64,000 bases of DNA. Source: XYD12-FULL-36-8 sp964613805. Its GTDB lineage: Bacteria; Bacteroidota; Ignavibacteria; Ignavibacteriales; Ignavibacteriaceae. This document shows positions 1 through 8,555 of the stretch, piece by piece (position 1 is the first letter of the stretch; the number at the start of each line of letters is the position of its first letter). Both the position numbers and the translations under genes were made by a program. The stretch spans positions 1-64,000 of the forward strand of contig CAZTJF010000006.1 in assembly GCA_964613805.1 (NCBI GenBank), written 5' to 3'. The notes below the pieces were generated by a model. It searched no databases and was not told the DNA's origin. It saw only the letters and a program-made list of their open reading frames with translations.

Positions 1-122
1 TTAAATGTTCTTTAAATCTAAATCCCATTTACACAAATTATTTTACAGACTCGATTCAACAGATTAATACTGATTTGAATCATTGCAATTCTATTTTGTG
101 TGTCATGTTCTGAAAATCACCG

Positions 123-1946
123 TTATTCAGATGAACTTTCAGAGAACTTTTCTTGATGAATCCTATCAATTTCTTTTATTATTTGATCCACAATTTCGAG
201 TTTACTCTTTGCCGCTTCATCATTCGGTTTTAGTTCTAAAACTTTTATAAGATGAGTTTTTGCTTGCTTGTAATTCTTTTCCTTAATACTTATTTCTGCT
301 TTTGTAAAATTATCATTTGCTTCTGCTTCAATTTCTGATTGCAGCTTTTTCATTTTTATTTTATCACCTTCATTGTCAACCAAAGCTTTTTTGAAGTCCT
401 CCGGATATCCCACATTAACCGGTTTGTTAAACTCATCCTTAACTACTCCATCAATATATTTTTGGATCAGATGTTCCCCTAATTTTTTCCAGCGTTTAAT
501 TGTTACGTCAGCGGTTTCGGCAGAGTAATTATTTAAAAACTCAACTGCATCTCTTTTAGAAATTTTTGAAAGAGCCAGAGCTTTTTGTTCAACTTCTTTT
601 TGACGAGCTAAGAATTTTCCCTCCAGCTCATAGCGAACTTTTAACACATCATTAATCATCAAACTATATTTAGGGTAAACATAATTTGAAACAAAATTAA
701 ACACCCAAAAAGCTGCATCCCACGTAAATTCCCCGAGTGAACCAATTCCATGCTTGAAATTGTAAGGCACTTTTGTAATTGAAGCATACATTGGTACATA
801 AACTGTCATTTTGGTATCGTCTACACCAAACCATAGAAGTCCTCCAACTTCATTCGGCAGCCATGACCTTGATTGACTAATAAAAGACCATCCTGTTTGC
901 GGTGTAGAAATAGGTCGTTCATTAAAATATTGCTGCCCTTCATATTCCCAAACTAATGGACGCCAGCGAACCGGCATATTATAAGGACCTGCTGCTAATC
1001 CTGTCGTCATATCAAATTCAGTTCCTTCATAATTGTCACGCATCAAAGCCATTACATCTTCAAGTGATAATTTTTTATCGGGCTTGATATAAAGAGGCAT
1101 TCTTTCCTCACTTTCACCGCGAATGTAGTCAAGATACTTTTCCATAGATGAGTTACATCTTCTAAACATTGACCATACTCTTGCATCGCAAAATCTTACT
1201 GAACCAAAGTTCAGAGGATCATATGCTGCAGCAAAACTAAATTCCGAATCTTTGCCGTTGAAGTACCCTTTTTGGCGCGCAAAAGAAATTATATCTTTTG
1301 AGTATAAAACATTTTGCGGATCGTTCAATGGAAAAGTTGTGATTCTTGAAGCATTAGCATGACCGGAGATGTGTCCATCGGGAATTTTTATTGCAACCCA
1401 ATTTGCACCAATAATCCCCTCGCCTTTACCAATCAATTCCATAATCCATACTTCGTTTGCATCCGCGATGGAAAATGATTCACCGGAGCTGTGATAACCA
1501 TATTCTTCAACAAGATCAGTCATTATTTTAATCGCTTCACGAGCAGTTTTAGCGCGCTGCAGAGCAATGTAGATTAAACTGCCATAATCTAAAATGCCTT
1601 TTGGATTAATTAACTCTTCTCTTCCGCCATAAGTTGTTTCCCCAATTACCACCTGATATTCATTCATATTTCCTACAACATTGTACGTTTCCGAAGCTTG
1701 TTTAATTTTGCCAAGATGCTTTCCACTATCCCATTCATAAATATCAAGCCATACACCTTCGGGATATTTTGCTGCCGGATAATAATATAACTCACCATAA
1801 AAATTATATGAATCCGCAGTGTAGGTAATCATTGTCGAACCATCTGCTGATGCACCTCTTGTGACCAATAAATTTGTACAACTAAGGATTGGTCTATTAA
1901 TTAAAAATATAGACGTAGATATTAGAGATAATATGAAAAGCTTCAT
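123..1946 (-). CDS. Secreted C69-family dipeptidase with C-terminal TPR-like tail
   Basis: Resembles PepD-type dipeptidases of peptidase family C69 (an N-terminal-nucleophile fold). A signal peptide of about 22 residues ends right before Cys23, which opens the CTNLLVT motif; in this family the exposed Cys is the nucleophile. The body carries typical family stretches (GASADGSTM, GETTYGG, WIMELIG). The last ~70 residues look like a helical TPR-type repeat (KAEISIKEKNYKQAKTHLIK), not a standard part of the family. I chose the ATG at 1946 over an in-frame GTG at 1955 because AAGGAG (1955-1960) overlaps the GTG but sits 8 bases from the ATG. Likely periplasmic or surface peptide hydrolysis; the substrate is unknown. 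It stands alone, divergent from the methyltransferase genes. Confidence 0.82.
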   Translation of the reverse strand: MKLFILSLISTSIFLINRPILSCTNLLVTRGASADGSTMITYTADSYNFYGELYYYPAAKYPEGVWLDIYEWDSGKHLGKIKQASETYNVVGNMNEYQVVIGETTYGGREELINPKGILDYGSLIYIALQRAKTAREAIKIMTDLVEEYGYHSSGESFSIADANEVWIMELIGKGEGIIGANWVAIKIPDGHISGHANASRITTFPLNDPQNVLYSKDIISFARQKGYFNGKDSEFSFAAAYDPLNFGSVRFCDARVWSMFRRCNSSMEKYLDYIRGESEERMPLYIKPDKKLSLEDVMALMRDNYEGTEFDMTTGLAAGPYNMPVRWRPLVWEYEGQQYFNERPISTPQTGWSFISQSRSWLPNEVGGLLWFGVDDTKMTVYVPMYASITKVPYNFKHGIGSLGEFTWDAAFWVFNFVSNYVYPKYSLMINDVLKVRYELEGKFLARQKEVEQKALALSKISKRDAVEFLNNYSAETADVTIKRWKKLGEHLIQKYIDGVVKDEFNKPVNVGYPEDFKKALVDNEGDKIKMKKLQSEIEAEANDNFTKAEISIKEKNYKQAKTHLIKVLELKPNDEAAKSKLEIVDQIIKEIDRIHQEKFSESSSE

Positions 1947-2093
1947 GTTCCTCACTCCTTCAAGTTATATGCTGTAAATTTGAATGCGGCAAATTTAGTA
2001 CTTTTTCCGCAAGAGTTTAATACGAATGGTGAGGACTATCTTTCTTCGGAGTTTAACCAGCCATGAAAATTTACTCTTGTGAGTTATTTTCCA

Positions 2094-2122
2094 TTGTCAA
2101 TTACTTTAACTTTCTTTATGTA
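2094..2122 (+). promoter_or_regulatory. Candidate sigma70-like promoter for the corrinoid methyltransferase genes
   Basis: TTGTCA at 2094-2099, a 17-base spacer, and TATGTA at 2117-2122. An overlapping TATTTTTG at 2121-2128 also fits the Bacteroidetes-type -7 element. The start codon of the first gene follows about 28 bases later. Motif match by eye only. Confidence 0.38.
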
Positions 2123-2150
2123 TTTTTGACTTATTAATTTGAATAAATAA

Positions 2151-3326
2151 ATGACATCAAAAGAAAGAATAAATATCGCAATGAAACTTGGAACTCCAGA
2201 CCGAGTTCCGCTTATGTGTCAGCTTTCCATCGGGCATTACTTCATCAACTCAAAATTAAATCCAATGGATATTTGGTTTGAATCGGAAGGATTTGCAGAA
2301 GCACTAATTGAAATGCAGCAGCGATATAACTTTGACGGTGTTTTGATAAATTTACCCGCAAGACCGCCGGATTATAAAAACTATATTAAAAAAATTGAAC
2401 GAAGTGAAAACGAAACAAAGGTAATTTGGAAGAACGATTGCTTCACGGTAATTCCGTCGGATGACAATCCACATTTCTATCAGCCCGATGGTTCACGCCA
2501 CTTCCCCACTTTTGAGGAGATTGATCCTGAAAAATTATTCTATGTTGAGCCGTGGGACATAACTGAAATAAAATATCCATACCGATGGTTCTTTGAAACT
2601 AAACCAAGGGACTTCAAGGATTTTTTTCCTGCTTATCATGCAGATACAATTAAAGCAGTTAAAAGAAAAACCGGTGATAAAATTTCAGTTCATTCAGAAA
2701 TATTTTCTCCGTGGTCACAATTCCTTGAGCTTCTGAATTATGAAAATGCCCTTATGGCAATAATGGATGATCCGGTAAAAGTTAAAGCAATTTTGGAAAG
2801 ATTGACTGAAGGAGCAATAGCACTTGCTAAACTTCAAGTAGCGGAACAAGTTGATGCAGTTCTAATTTCTTCGGCATTTGCAGGCGCAGGATTGATTTCA
2901 AGAGAACATTACATTGAGTTTGTTCTCCCTTACGAAAAAAAAATTATAACCGAGGTTCAGAAAGAATTCAATATTCCAATTTACACTCATACTTGCGGAA
3001 GTATCGGTGACCGACTCGATTTAATGCTTGATACAACAACCAACGGAATTGATACACTCGATCCTCCACCCTTAGGAACAGTAGAACTGGAAGAGGCGAA
3101 AAAAATTCTAACAGGCAAAGCTTTCATTAAAGGAAATATTGATCCTGTTTTTACTATACTTCAAGGATCTATGGAGCAAATTAAAAAAGATGTTGAGTGG
3201 AGACTAAATATAGGAAAAGAAAATGGCGGATATATTTTAAGTTCTGCATGCTCAGTTGCGCCAAAAACTCCTCCTCAAAATATTGAACTGCTATCCGAAC
3301 TTGTTGAAACTTTTGGAAAATATTAA
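2151..3326 (+). CDS. URO-D family corrinoid methyltransferase (MtaA/CmuA-like)
   Basis: Belongs to the uroporphyrinogen decarboxylase-fold family that includes the MtaA, MtbA and CmuA methyltransferases. It is unlikely to be HemE, because it carries the zinc-ligand pattern of the methyltransferase branch: His and Cys in YTHTCGS (about residue 280) and a further Cys in SSACSVAPKTPP near the C-terminus. Its stop codon overlaps the ATG of a B12-binding corrinoid protein by one base, and a homocysteine methyltransferase follows. The likely role is moving a methyl group from a small methylated compound onto, or off, the corrinoid protein in the cytoplasm. The methyl donor cannot be read from the sequence. 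Confidence 0.82.
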   Translation: MTSKERINIAMKLGTPDRVPLMCQLSIGHYFINSKLNPMDIWFESEGFAEALIEMQQRYNFDGVLINLPARPPDYKNYIKKIERSENETKVIWKNDCFTVIPSDDNPHFYQPDGSRHFPTFEEIDPEKLFYVEPWDITEIKYPYRWFFETKPRDFKDFFPAYHADTIKAVKRKTGDKISVHSEIFSPWSQFLELLNYENALMAIMDDPVKVKAILERLTEGAIALAKLQVAEQVDAVLISSAFAGAGLISREHYIEFVLPYEKKIITEVQKEFNIPIYTHTCGSIGDRLDLMLDTTTNGIDTLDPPPLGTVELEEAKKILTGKAFIKGNIDPVFTILQGSMEQIKKDVEWRLNIGKENGGYILSSACSVAPKTPPQNIELLSELVETFGKY

Positions 3327-3973
3327 TGAATCCGGCAGTTGAAGAACTTTTGCAAAAGTTAGCTGCATCTGTCATTGATGGGAAACATCTCGAAGCAGTT
3401 GATTTGACCAAGCAGCTGCTCGCACTCGATTATTCACCAAAAGAAATTCTTGATAATGGATTATTAGCCGGAATGAATGTTGTCGGACAAAAATTTCGAG
3501 ATAATATTATTTTTGTTCCACAGGTTTTGATTTCTGCACGTGCTATGAAGTTTTCGTTAGCTATACTTGAGCCATTACTTGCGGAAGCAAATGTTCCGGT
3601 AATTGGGACAGTTATAATGGGAACGGTGAAAGGTGATATACACGATATTGGGAAAAATATCGTTTCGATGATGCTTAGAGGAAATGGATTTAAAGTGATT
3701 GATATCGGAATTGATGCATCATTCGAAAAATTTATTGATGCTGTAAAGAAGGAAAATGCACAAATAGTCGGTATGTCTGCTCTGCTGACCACAACAATGA
3801 TTTACATGAAAACTGTGATTGAAAAAATTAAATCAGAAAATTTGTCTGTGAAAATAATGATTGGCGGTGCCCCGGTATCAAAAGCATTCGCAGATCAAAT
3901 CGGGGCAGACGCTTACGGCAAAAATGCTTCTGAGGCGGTCAGAATTGCACGGGAGTTTGTACATAAGACATGA
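3326..3973 (+). CDS. Corrinoid (B12-binding) methyl-carrier protein
   Basis: 215 residues with the two-part layout of MtbC/MttC-type corrinoid proteins: an N-terminal helical cap of about 85 residues, then a Rossmann-like B12-binding domain with the DxHxxG signature (GDIHDIGKNIV). The His of that motif is the lower axial cobalt ligand in the family. The GxGG-type stretch appears as MIGGAPVS. It is translationally coupled (TAATG) to the URO-D methyltransferase upstream and followed 122 bases later by a homocysteine methyltransferase. Expected to shuttle a methyl group between the two. No reactivation ATPase (RamA-like) is present in the window. Confidence 0.9.
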   Translation: MNPAVEELLQKLAASVIDGKHLEAVDLTKQLLALDYSPKEILDNGLLAGMNVVGQKFRDNIIFVPQVLISARAMKFSLAILEPLLAEANVPVIGTVIMGTVKGDIHDIGKNIVSMMLRGNGFKVIDIGIDASFEKFIDAVKKENAQIVGMSALLTTTMIYMKTVIEKIKSENLSVKIMIGGAPVSKAFADQIGADAYGKNASEAVRIAREFVHKT

Positions 3974-3981
3974 AAGAGCCA

Positions 3982-4064
3982 TGTCATTCCGTCCGCCTTA
4001 GGCGGATTATTTCGGAATCTCCCTACTGTTGATTTTTAGATGCTGAAATGAATTCAGCATGACA
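3982..4064. repeat. Hairpin-rich palindromic intergenic repeat (REP/MITE-like)
   Basis: The ends are inverted (TGTCAT at 3982-3987, ATGACA at 4059-4064). Inside are two hairpins: TCCGCC-TTA-GGCGGA (3992-4006) and ATGCTGAA with TTCAGCAT around a 5-base loop (near 4040-4060). It has no coding capacity. It sits between the corrinoid protein and the homocysteine methyltransferase genes, so it may end or process their mRNA. A related element with GTCATTTCGAA ends lies at 50476-50594. Confidence 0.6.
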
Positions 4065-4095
4065 ATTTTATAACGAAACTGATTAAGTAAGAGCT

Positions 4096-5001
4096 ATGAA
4101 TAATTTTTTATCAGAATTAAACTCCAAGAAAATACTACTCTGTGATGGAGCAATGGGAACAGAACTTCAACGCAGAGGATTGAAAGTCGGTGATTGTCCT
4201 GAAGAATATAATCTTTCACATCCAGAAATCATTGAAGCAATTCACAAAGATTATTTTGATGCGGGTTCCGACATAGTTGAAACAAATACTTTTGGAGCAA
4301 ATCGCTTAAGATTAAGATTCTTCGGATTAGAAGATAAAGTTGTAGAGATAAATCGAGCTGCAGTTGAAAATGTTAAAAAAGTTTTACCAAAAAATAAATT
4401 TATTGCCGGATCAATTGGTCCGTTAGGCGAATTGCTCGAACCGATAGGTAATATATCGGAAAAACTTGCTTACGAGGTTTTCACTGAACAAGCAAAAATA
4501 TTGGAAGAAGCTGGAGCTGATATTTTATTCATTGAAACCATGATGGCAATTGAAGAAGCTGTAATTGCCGTGAATGCGGCTAAAGAAAACACTTCCCTTC
4601 CAGTCTCTGCTTCATTGACATTTGAACTTGGCAAAACGGGTTTAAAAACTCCTTGGGGAGTTGAGGTTGCAACTGCAGTAAAAGAATTAACCAATGCTGG
4701 AGCGGATATCATAGGTTCTAACTGTGGAAAAGGTTTTGATGAGATGACACAAGTTATAAATGAAATGAGGAAACTAACGAGCAAACCCATTCTCGCTCAA
4801 TCTAATGCCGGAATTCCAAAATTGGTTGATGGAAATTTGCATTACATTGAAACCCCTGAAATGATTGCTCCTAAAGTTCTTAAACTATTAAAATCTGGGG
4901 TAAATATAATTGGCGGGTGCTGCGGTACAAATCCTACTCACATAAAAAAAATGCGTGAGGTTTTAGATAGCTTTCTTTCCCCTCTTACTCTAAGTTCTTA
5001 A
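4096..5001 (+). CDS. Homocysteine S-methyltransferase family protein
   Basis: 301 residues, the size of the Pfam S-methyl_trans (BHMT/MetH N-terminal) domain alone. It opens with the family start LLCDGAMGTELQRRG. The three expected zinc-ligand Cys are present: one in GSNCGKG (about residue 210) and a pair in GGCCGTNP (about residue 274). It has no folate, cobalamin or activation domain, so it is not a complete MetH. With the corrinoid protein and URO-D-like protein just upstream it could form a split B12-dependent methyltransferase that makes methionine from homocysteine and a non-folate methyl donor. Use of methylmethionine or betaine directly is the alternative. Confidence 0.85.
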   Translation: MNNFLSELNSKKILLCDGAMGTELQRRGLKVGDCPEEYNLSHPEIIEAIHKDYFDAGSDIVETNTFGANRLRLRFFGLEDKVVEINRAAVENVKKVLPKNKFIAGSIGPLGELLEPIGNISEKLAYEVFTEQAKILEEAGADILFIETMMAIEEAVIAVNAAKENTSLPVSASLTFELGKTGLKTPWGVEVATAVKELTNAGADIIGSNCGKGFDEMTQVINEMRKLTSKPILAQSNAGIPKLVDGNLHYIETPEMIAPKVLKLLKSGVNIIGGCCGTNPTHIKKMREVLDSFLSPLTLSS

Positions 5002-5137
5002 AAATCAGCAGTGATTATAGGATGAGGAAAGCAGGTATTTTCAACGTTCGAAAAATTGGGAGAAGGTAAAAAAAAATCAATCCTAAAGACAGCAAGAGAT
5101 TTTTACAGAGTATGGTATATTTAGATAATCAACTTCT

Positions 5138-5488
5138 TTATGCAGCCCGAACTCTGAAACTCTCTAGCGCCTCATTTTTATTTTTATAAATCTCAAAGAC
5201 CTTAACAGTACCGGTTAATTCAAGTAATGCTAGTGCTTCTGAATGAACTCCGGCAAGTTTAAGTGTACCGCTAAGTTTGGTAACTTTTTTAAGAGCTGTA
5301 ACGATAGCACTCAGAAATGTCGAATCAATAAAATTACATTCAGAAAGATCAATTATAATTTTTAAATAACCGTTATCAATATTTTTGTCTAAGAGTTTCT
5401 TAAATTCTTCAGCTTCCTTAAATGTAGCTCTGTCAAAATTAACCGATTGAACTACTACATCATTAAAATTCTCTGTAACGAACGACAT
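5138..5488 (-). CDS. STAS-domain protein (anti-sigma factor antagonist-like)
   Basis: 116 residues forming a single STAS domain of the SpoIIAA/RsbV type. The region LSECNFIDSTFLSAIVTAL is the family core, and Ser in DSTFLS is the residue phosphorylated by anti-sigma kinases in relatives. No kinase, phosphatase or sigma factor lies next to it, so its partner must be elsewhere. It is monocistronic between the methyltransferase genes and the tyrosine operon, with its own promoter-like sequence upstream and an AAGGAAG ribosome-binding site. Confidence 0.85.
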   Translation of the reverse strand: MSFVTENFNDVVVQSVNFDRATFKEAEEFKKLLDKNIDNGYLKIIIDLSECNFIDSTFLSAIVTALKKVTKLSGTLKLAGVHSEALALLELTGTVKVFEIYKNKNEALESFRVRAA

Positions 5489-5517
5489 TAGTCTTCCTTG
5501 TATTATTTACGGTGACA

Positions 5518-5546
5518 ATGATAACAAATCATTTCATTCTGGACAA
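5518..5546 (-). promoter_or_regulatory. Candidate sigma70-like promoter of the STAS gene
   Basis: On the minus strand TTGTCC (5546-5541), 17-base spacer, TATCAT (5523-5518), about 30 bases before the start codon. The spacing equals that of three other sites found in this window. Confidence 0.4.
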
Positions 5547-5586
5547 ATAAAAATTTATCTTTTTTTGTTCGATTTTGAAGCAAAAA

Positions 5587-7548
5587 TCAATCTGATTGCA
5601 ATTCTGTTAAATTTTTGAATTGTTCTAAAGATTCAGGGTTAGTTAAAACTTCTTTATTATCAATTTCCCCACCATTTATTAAATTCAAAACAGCGATTTC
5701 AACTTTTTTCATGTTAATTGTGCGTGGCACTTCATTTATTTGAATTATCTTTGCAGGCACATGCCGTCTTGTCAATTCTGTTTTTATTTCAGATTTTATT
5801 CTTTCCTTAAGCTCAAGTGTCAGATTCAAATTATCCTTAAGCACCACAAATAAAATAACCCTGACATCATTATTCCAATATTGTCCAATAACAAGTGAAT
5901 CAACAACCTCAATCATTTTCTCCACAACGTTATAAATTTCAGCCGTTCCAATTCTAACTCCGCCAGGATTTAATGTTGCATCAGACCTGCCATAAACAAT
6001 AATGCTGCCCCTTTCAGATAACTCAACATAATCCCCGTGATGCCAAACTCCAGGGAAACGCTCAAAGTACGCCGATCTATACTTTTGCTTATCAGGATCA
6101 TTCCAAAAATAAATTGGCATGGACGGAAAGGGAGCAGTACAAACTAATTCTCCCTTCTGGTTAACTACGGACTCTCCTTCTTCAGTAAAGACTTCAACCT
6201 TCATTCCCAATCCACGACATTGGATTTCTTCAGAATATACTGGCAGTAAAGGATTCCCAAGCATAAAGCATGAAATAATATCAGTTCCACCTGAGATTGA
6301 TGAGAGCATGACATCGTCTTTGACGTTTTTATAAACCCAATTGTAATTATCAGCAGTCAATGGAGATCCTGTTGAGAGGATAGATCTTAAACTATTCAGA
6401 CGATTATGCATTTTAGGAAGATATTCTTTAGATTGACAAATACTTAAGAACTTTGGGCTTAAACCGAAAATTGAAATCCCATGTTCATCAATTAAATCCC
6501 ATAGTGCAGATACTTTTGGATACACAGGGCTGCCGTCATATAATAAAATGGTTGCTCCCACTTGCAGTGAACTGACAAGCCAATTCCACATCATCCAGCC
6601 GCAAGTTGTATAAAAAGTAATCACATCGTCATGCTTCAAATCCGTATGAAGGTACAATTCCTTAAAATGCTGAAGCAGAGTCCCACCTACTCCATGAACA
6701 ATGCACTTTGGTTTACCTGTTGTTCCTGAGGAATACATGATGTAAAGTGGATGATCAAATTCAACTTGCTCAAACTCAATTAAACTTGAAGTATAATGCT
6801 TTAACTCATTATATTTTATAAACTTATCAGATTTATCTTGAACAATAGATTGTAACTGAGAATTTTGCTTAAAAACTATAACCTTTTCAATATCTGGAAT
6901 AGCAGTACTGATATGAATTAATTTTTCACTGCAATCAACTTGTTTACCGTTGTAAGAATAACTGTCCACAGCAAATAAGACTTTAGGTTGAATCTGTCCG
7001 AAACGATCAATAACACCTTGCAATCCAAAATCTGGGGAGCAAGATGACCAAATCGCTCCAACACTTGTCGCTGCTAACATTCCTATCACAGCTTCAGGAA
7101 TATTAGTAATGAATGCTGCTACTCTATCACCTTTTTTAACTCCTAAACTTCTAAGTATAGCAGCACATGTAGCCACTTGCTCATACAATTCCTTATAGGA
7201 GAGTTTACCAGTAGGAGCATTTTCTTTTACACTTATCAATGCAATGCGGGAATCTCTGTGTCGAAGAAGATTTTCAGCAAAGTTAAGTTTAGCTCCGGAA
7301 AACCATTTCGTATCTATCATCTCATTGCCTGAGAGAATACCTTCATAATTCCTAGAGTATTTAATATCTCCGAACTCCCAAATTGCTTTCCAAAAATTTG
7401 GAATATCCTTAACCGACCATTCATAGAAATCATCATAATCATTTATACGAATGTCAAAATTTGATTTCACGTATTTAATGAAAGCTGACATGTTAGAGTT
7501 ATCTTTACTTGCTTGCGAAGGGATCCAGAGTGGTATTTTTGCAGCCAT
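5587..7548 (-). CDS. aacS: Acetoacetyl-CoA synthetase
   Basis: Acyl-adenylate-forming ligase of 653 residues, the usual length for acetoacetate-CoA ligase and with its distinctive N-terminus (WIPSQASKDNSNMSAF). The AMP-binding P-loop reads YSSGTTGKPKCIVHG. CGWMMWNWLVSSL and LNPGGVRIGTAEIYN are typical of this subfamily, and the C-terminal domain keeps Lys in TINMKKVE where the catalytic Lys is expected. As the last gene of the homogentisate operon it would activate the acetoacetate released by fumarylacetoacetate cleavage, using ATP and CoA, and so feed it to thiolase. The cytoplasmic location fits. Confidence 0.92.
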   Translation of the reverse strand: MAAKIPLWIPSQASKDNSNMSAFIKYVKSNFDIRINDYDDFYEWSVKDIPNFWKAIWEFGDIKYSRNYEGILSGNEMIDTKWFSGAKLNFAENLLRHRDSRIALISVKENAPTGKLSYKELYEQVATCAAILRSLGVKKGDRVAAFITNIPEAVIGMLAATSVGAIWSSCSPDFGLQGVIDRFGQIQPKVLFAVDSYSYNGKQVDCSEKLIHISTAIPDIEKVIVFKQNSQLQSIVQDKSDKFIKYNELKHYTSSLIEFEQVEFDHPLYIMYSSGTTGKPKCIVHGVGGTLLQHFKELYLHTDLKHDDVITFYTTCGWMMWNWLVSSLQVGATILLYDGSPVYPKVSALWDLIDEHGISIFGLSPKFLSICQSKEYLPKMHNRLNSLRSILSTGSPLTADNYNWVYKNVKDDVMLSSISGGTDIISCFMLGNPLLPVYSEEIQCRGLGMKVEVFTEEGESVVNQKGELVCTAPFPSMPIYFWNDPDKQKYRSAYFERFPGVWHHGDYVELSERGSIIVYGRSDATLNPGGVRIGTAEIYNVVEKMIEVVDSLVIGQYWNNDVRVILFVVLKDNLNLTLELKERIKSEIKTELTRRHVPAKIIQINEVPRTINMKKVEIAVLNLINGGEIDNKEVLTNPESLEQFKNLTELQSD

Positions 7549-7580
7549 CTTATTGAGATAAGAAAAGGTTTAGTGAAGAA

Positions 7581-8555
7581 TTATTTAGCAGCGGAATAAA
7601 GAACAACTTTCCATGCAAAGTCAGTATCACCGCATTCTAATGCAATCTTTGCACATAATTCTAATTGATTCCGGATATCTTTTTGGTTATTCGTTTTAAG
7701 GAGAACTAATCCTTTAAGCATTTTCTTGTATTCTTTATTTCTTTCATACCTTGCAATTGCTTCTTCGGAAATTTCAAAGTTATCAAATTCTAGTTGTTCA
7801 ATTTCCTGCACAAACTTAACCTCTTCTGTTTCACTTGGAATAGAAGCAACATTAGCAAATCTGGCAAGATTATTAGCTGTAAAAACATTTGATTGTTTTA
7901 GAAAGTTAGGCAGCTGGTCGTAGCCAATTCCCTTCTTTTGATTTGGTTTTTCGATGATGAAAATTGAATCACCACTCGCTTTGGTATAAAAATCACCAGA
8001 CATTCTGGCTACTAAATTTATGAGGTCAGGATGGATAATTCCCTCTTTGAAAATATCCTCTGCAATATGAAATTTAACAACCTCGCAAACAGCAATATTG
8101 GCCGATGCTCCTCCACTTCCATAACTGAAAATATCTTTCAGAATACATTCCATCTGAAACGGAGATTCCTTAACTCTTTTGGGCTTAACTAGATCGGAAT
8201 TAATAGGTGTAAGTCCACATTTCTCAAACTCATTTACTTCAGACGGATATTCAGCTGATGCTAAACTAATTTGTTCTACCATTTCATACGTAACAGCTTG
8301 AACTACACACTCTCTTGTTTCTTGAAGGTTATTATAAGTGTCTTTTAATGAACCATCTCGACCTCTTCTTGACGGTGAAAATGCAATGATTGCAGGATTC
8401 GCACCAAATGCATTAAAAAAAGAAAAAGGACTCAGATTATGAATTCCATTTTTAGAAATCGTCGACACAAGTGCAATCGGTCGTGGAGCAACACCTCCCA
8501 AAAGTAATCTATGAACTTCAGGAACACTTAAATCTTTAGGTTCATAATGAAACAT
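7581..8555 (-). CDS. Flavin reductase-like FMN-binding protein in the homogentisate operon
   Basis: The first ~200 residues match the flavin reductase-like split-barrel domain: GGVAPRPIALVSTISKNG, NLSPFSFFNAF and SRRGRDGSLKDT are typical of the FMN-binding core. The last ~100 residues are helical and less familiar. It starts directly at the end of the FAH-family gene (no gap) and precedes acetoacetyl-CoA synthetase by 32 bases. No flavin monooxygenase partner is seen. Similar genes sit in tyrosine-degradation clusters of other Bacteroidetes (from memory), but the reaction is not established. It may supply reduced flavin or act on a pathway intermediate. Confidence 0.8.
   Translation of the reverse strand: MFHYEPKDLSVPEVHRLLLGGVAPRPIALVSTISKNGIHNLSPFSFFNAFGANPAIIAFSPSRRGRDGSLKDTYNNLQETRECVVQAVTYEMVEQISLASAEYPSEVNEFEKCGLTPINSDLVKPKRVKESPFQMECILKDIFSYGSGGASANIAVCEVVKFHIAEDIFKEGIIHPDLINLVARMSGDFYTKASGDSIFIIEKPNQKKGIGYDQLPNFLKQSNVFTANNLARFANVASIPSETEEVKFVQEIEQLEFDNFEISEEAIARYERNKEYKKMLKGLVLLKTNNQKDIRNQLELCAKIALECGDTDFAWKVVLYSAAK

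Noticed and set aside
1..28. ATG at 28 on the minus strand, open to the window edge
   Set aside because: Only nine codons are visible; there is not enough sequence to call a gene. The rest of 1-122 shows no recognisable feature.
2151..3326. HemE (heme biosynthesis uroporphyrinogen decarboxylase)
   Set aside because: The His-Cys plus C-terminal Cys zinc pattern and the coupling to a corrinoid protein fit the methyltransferase branch, not HemE.
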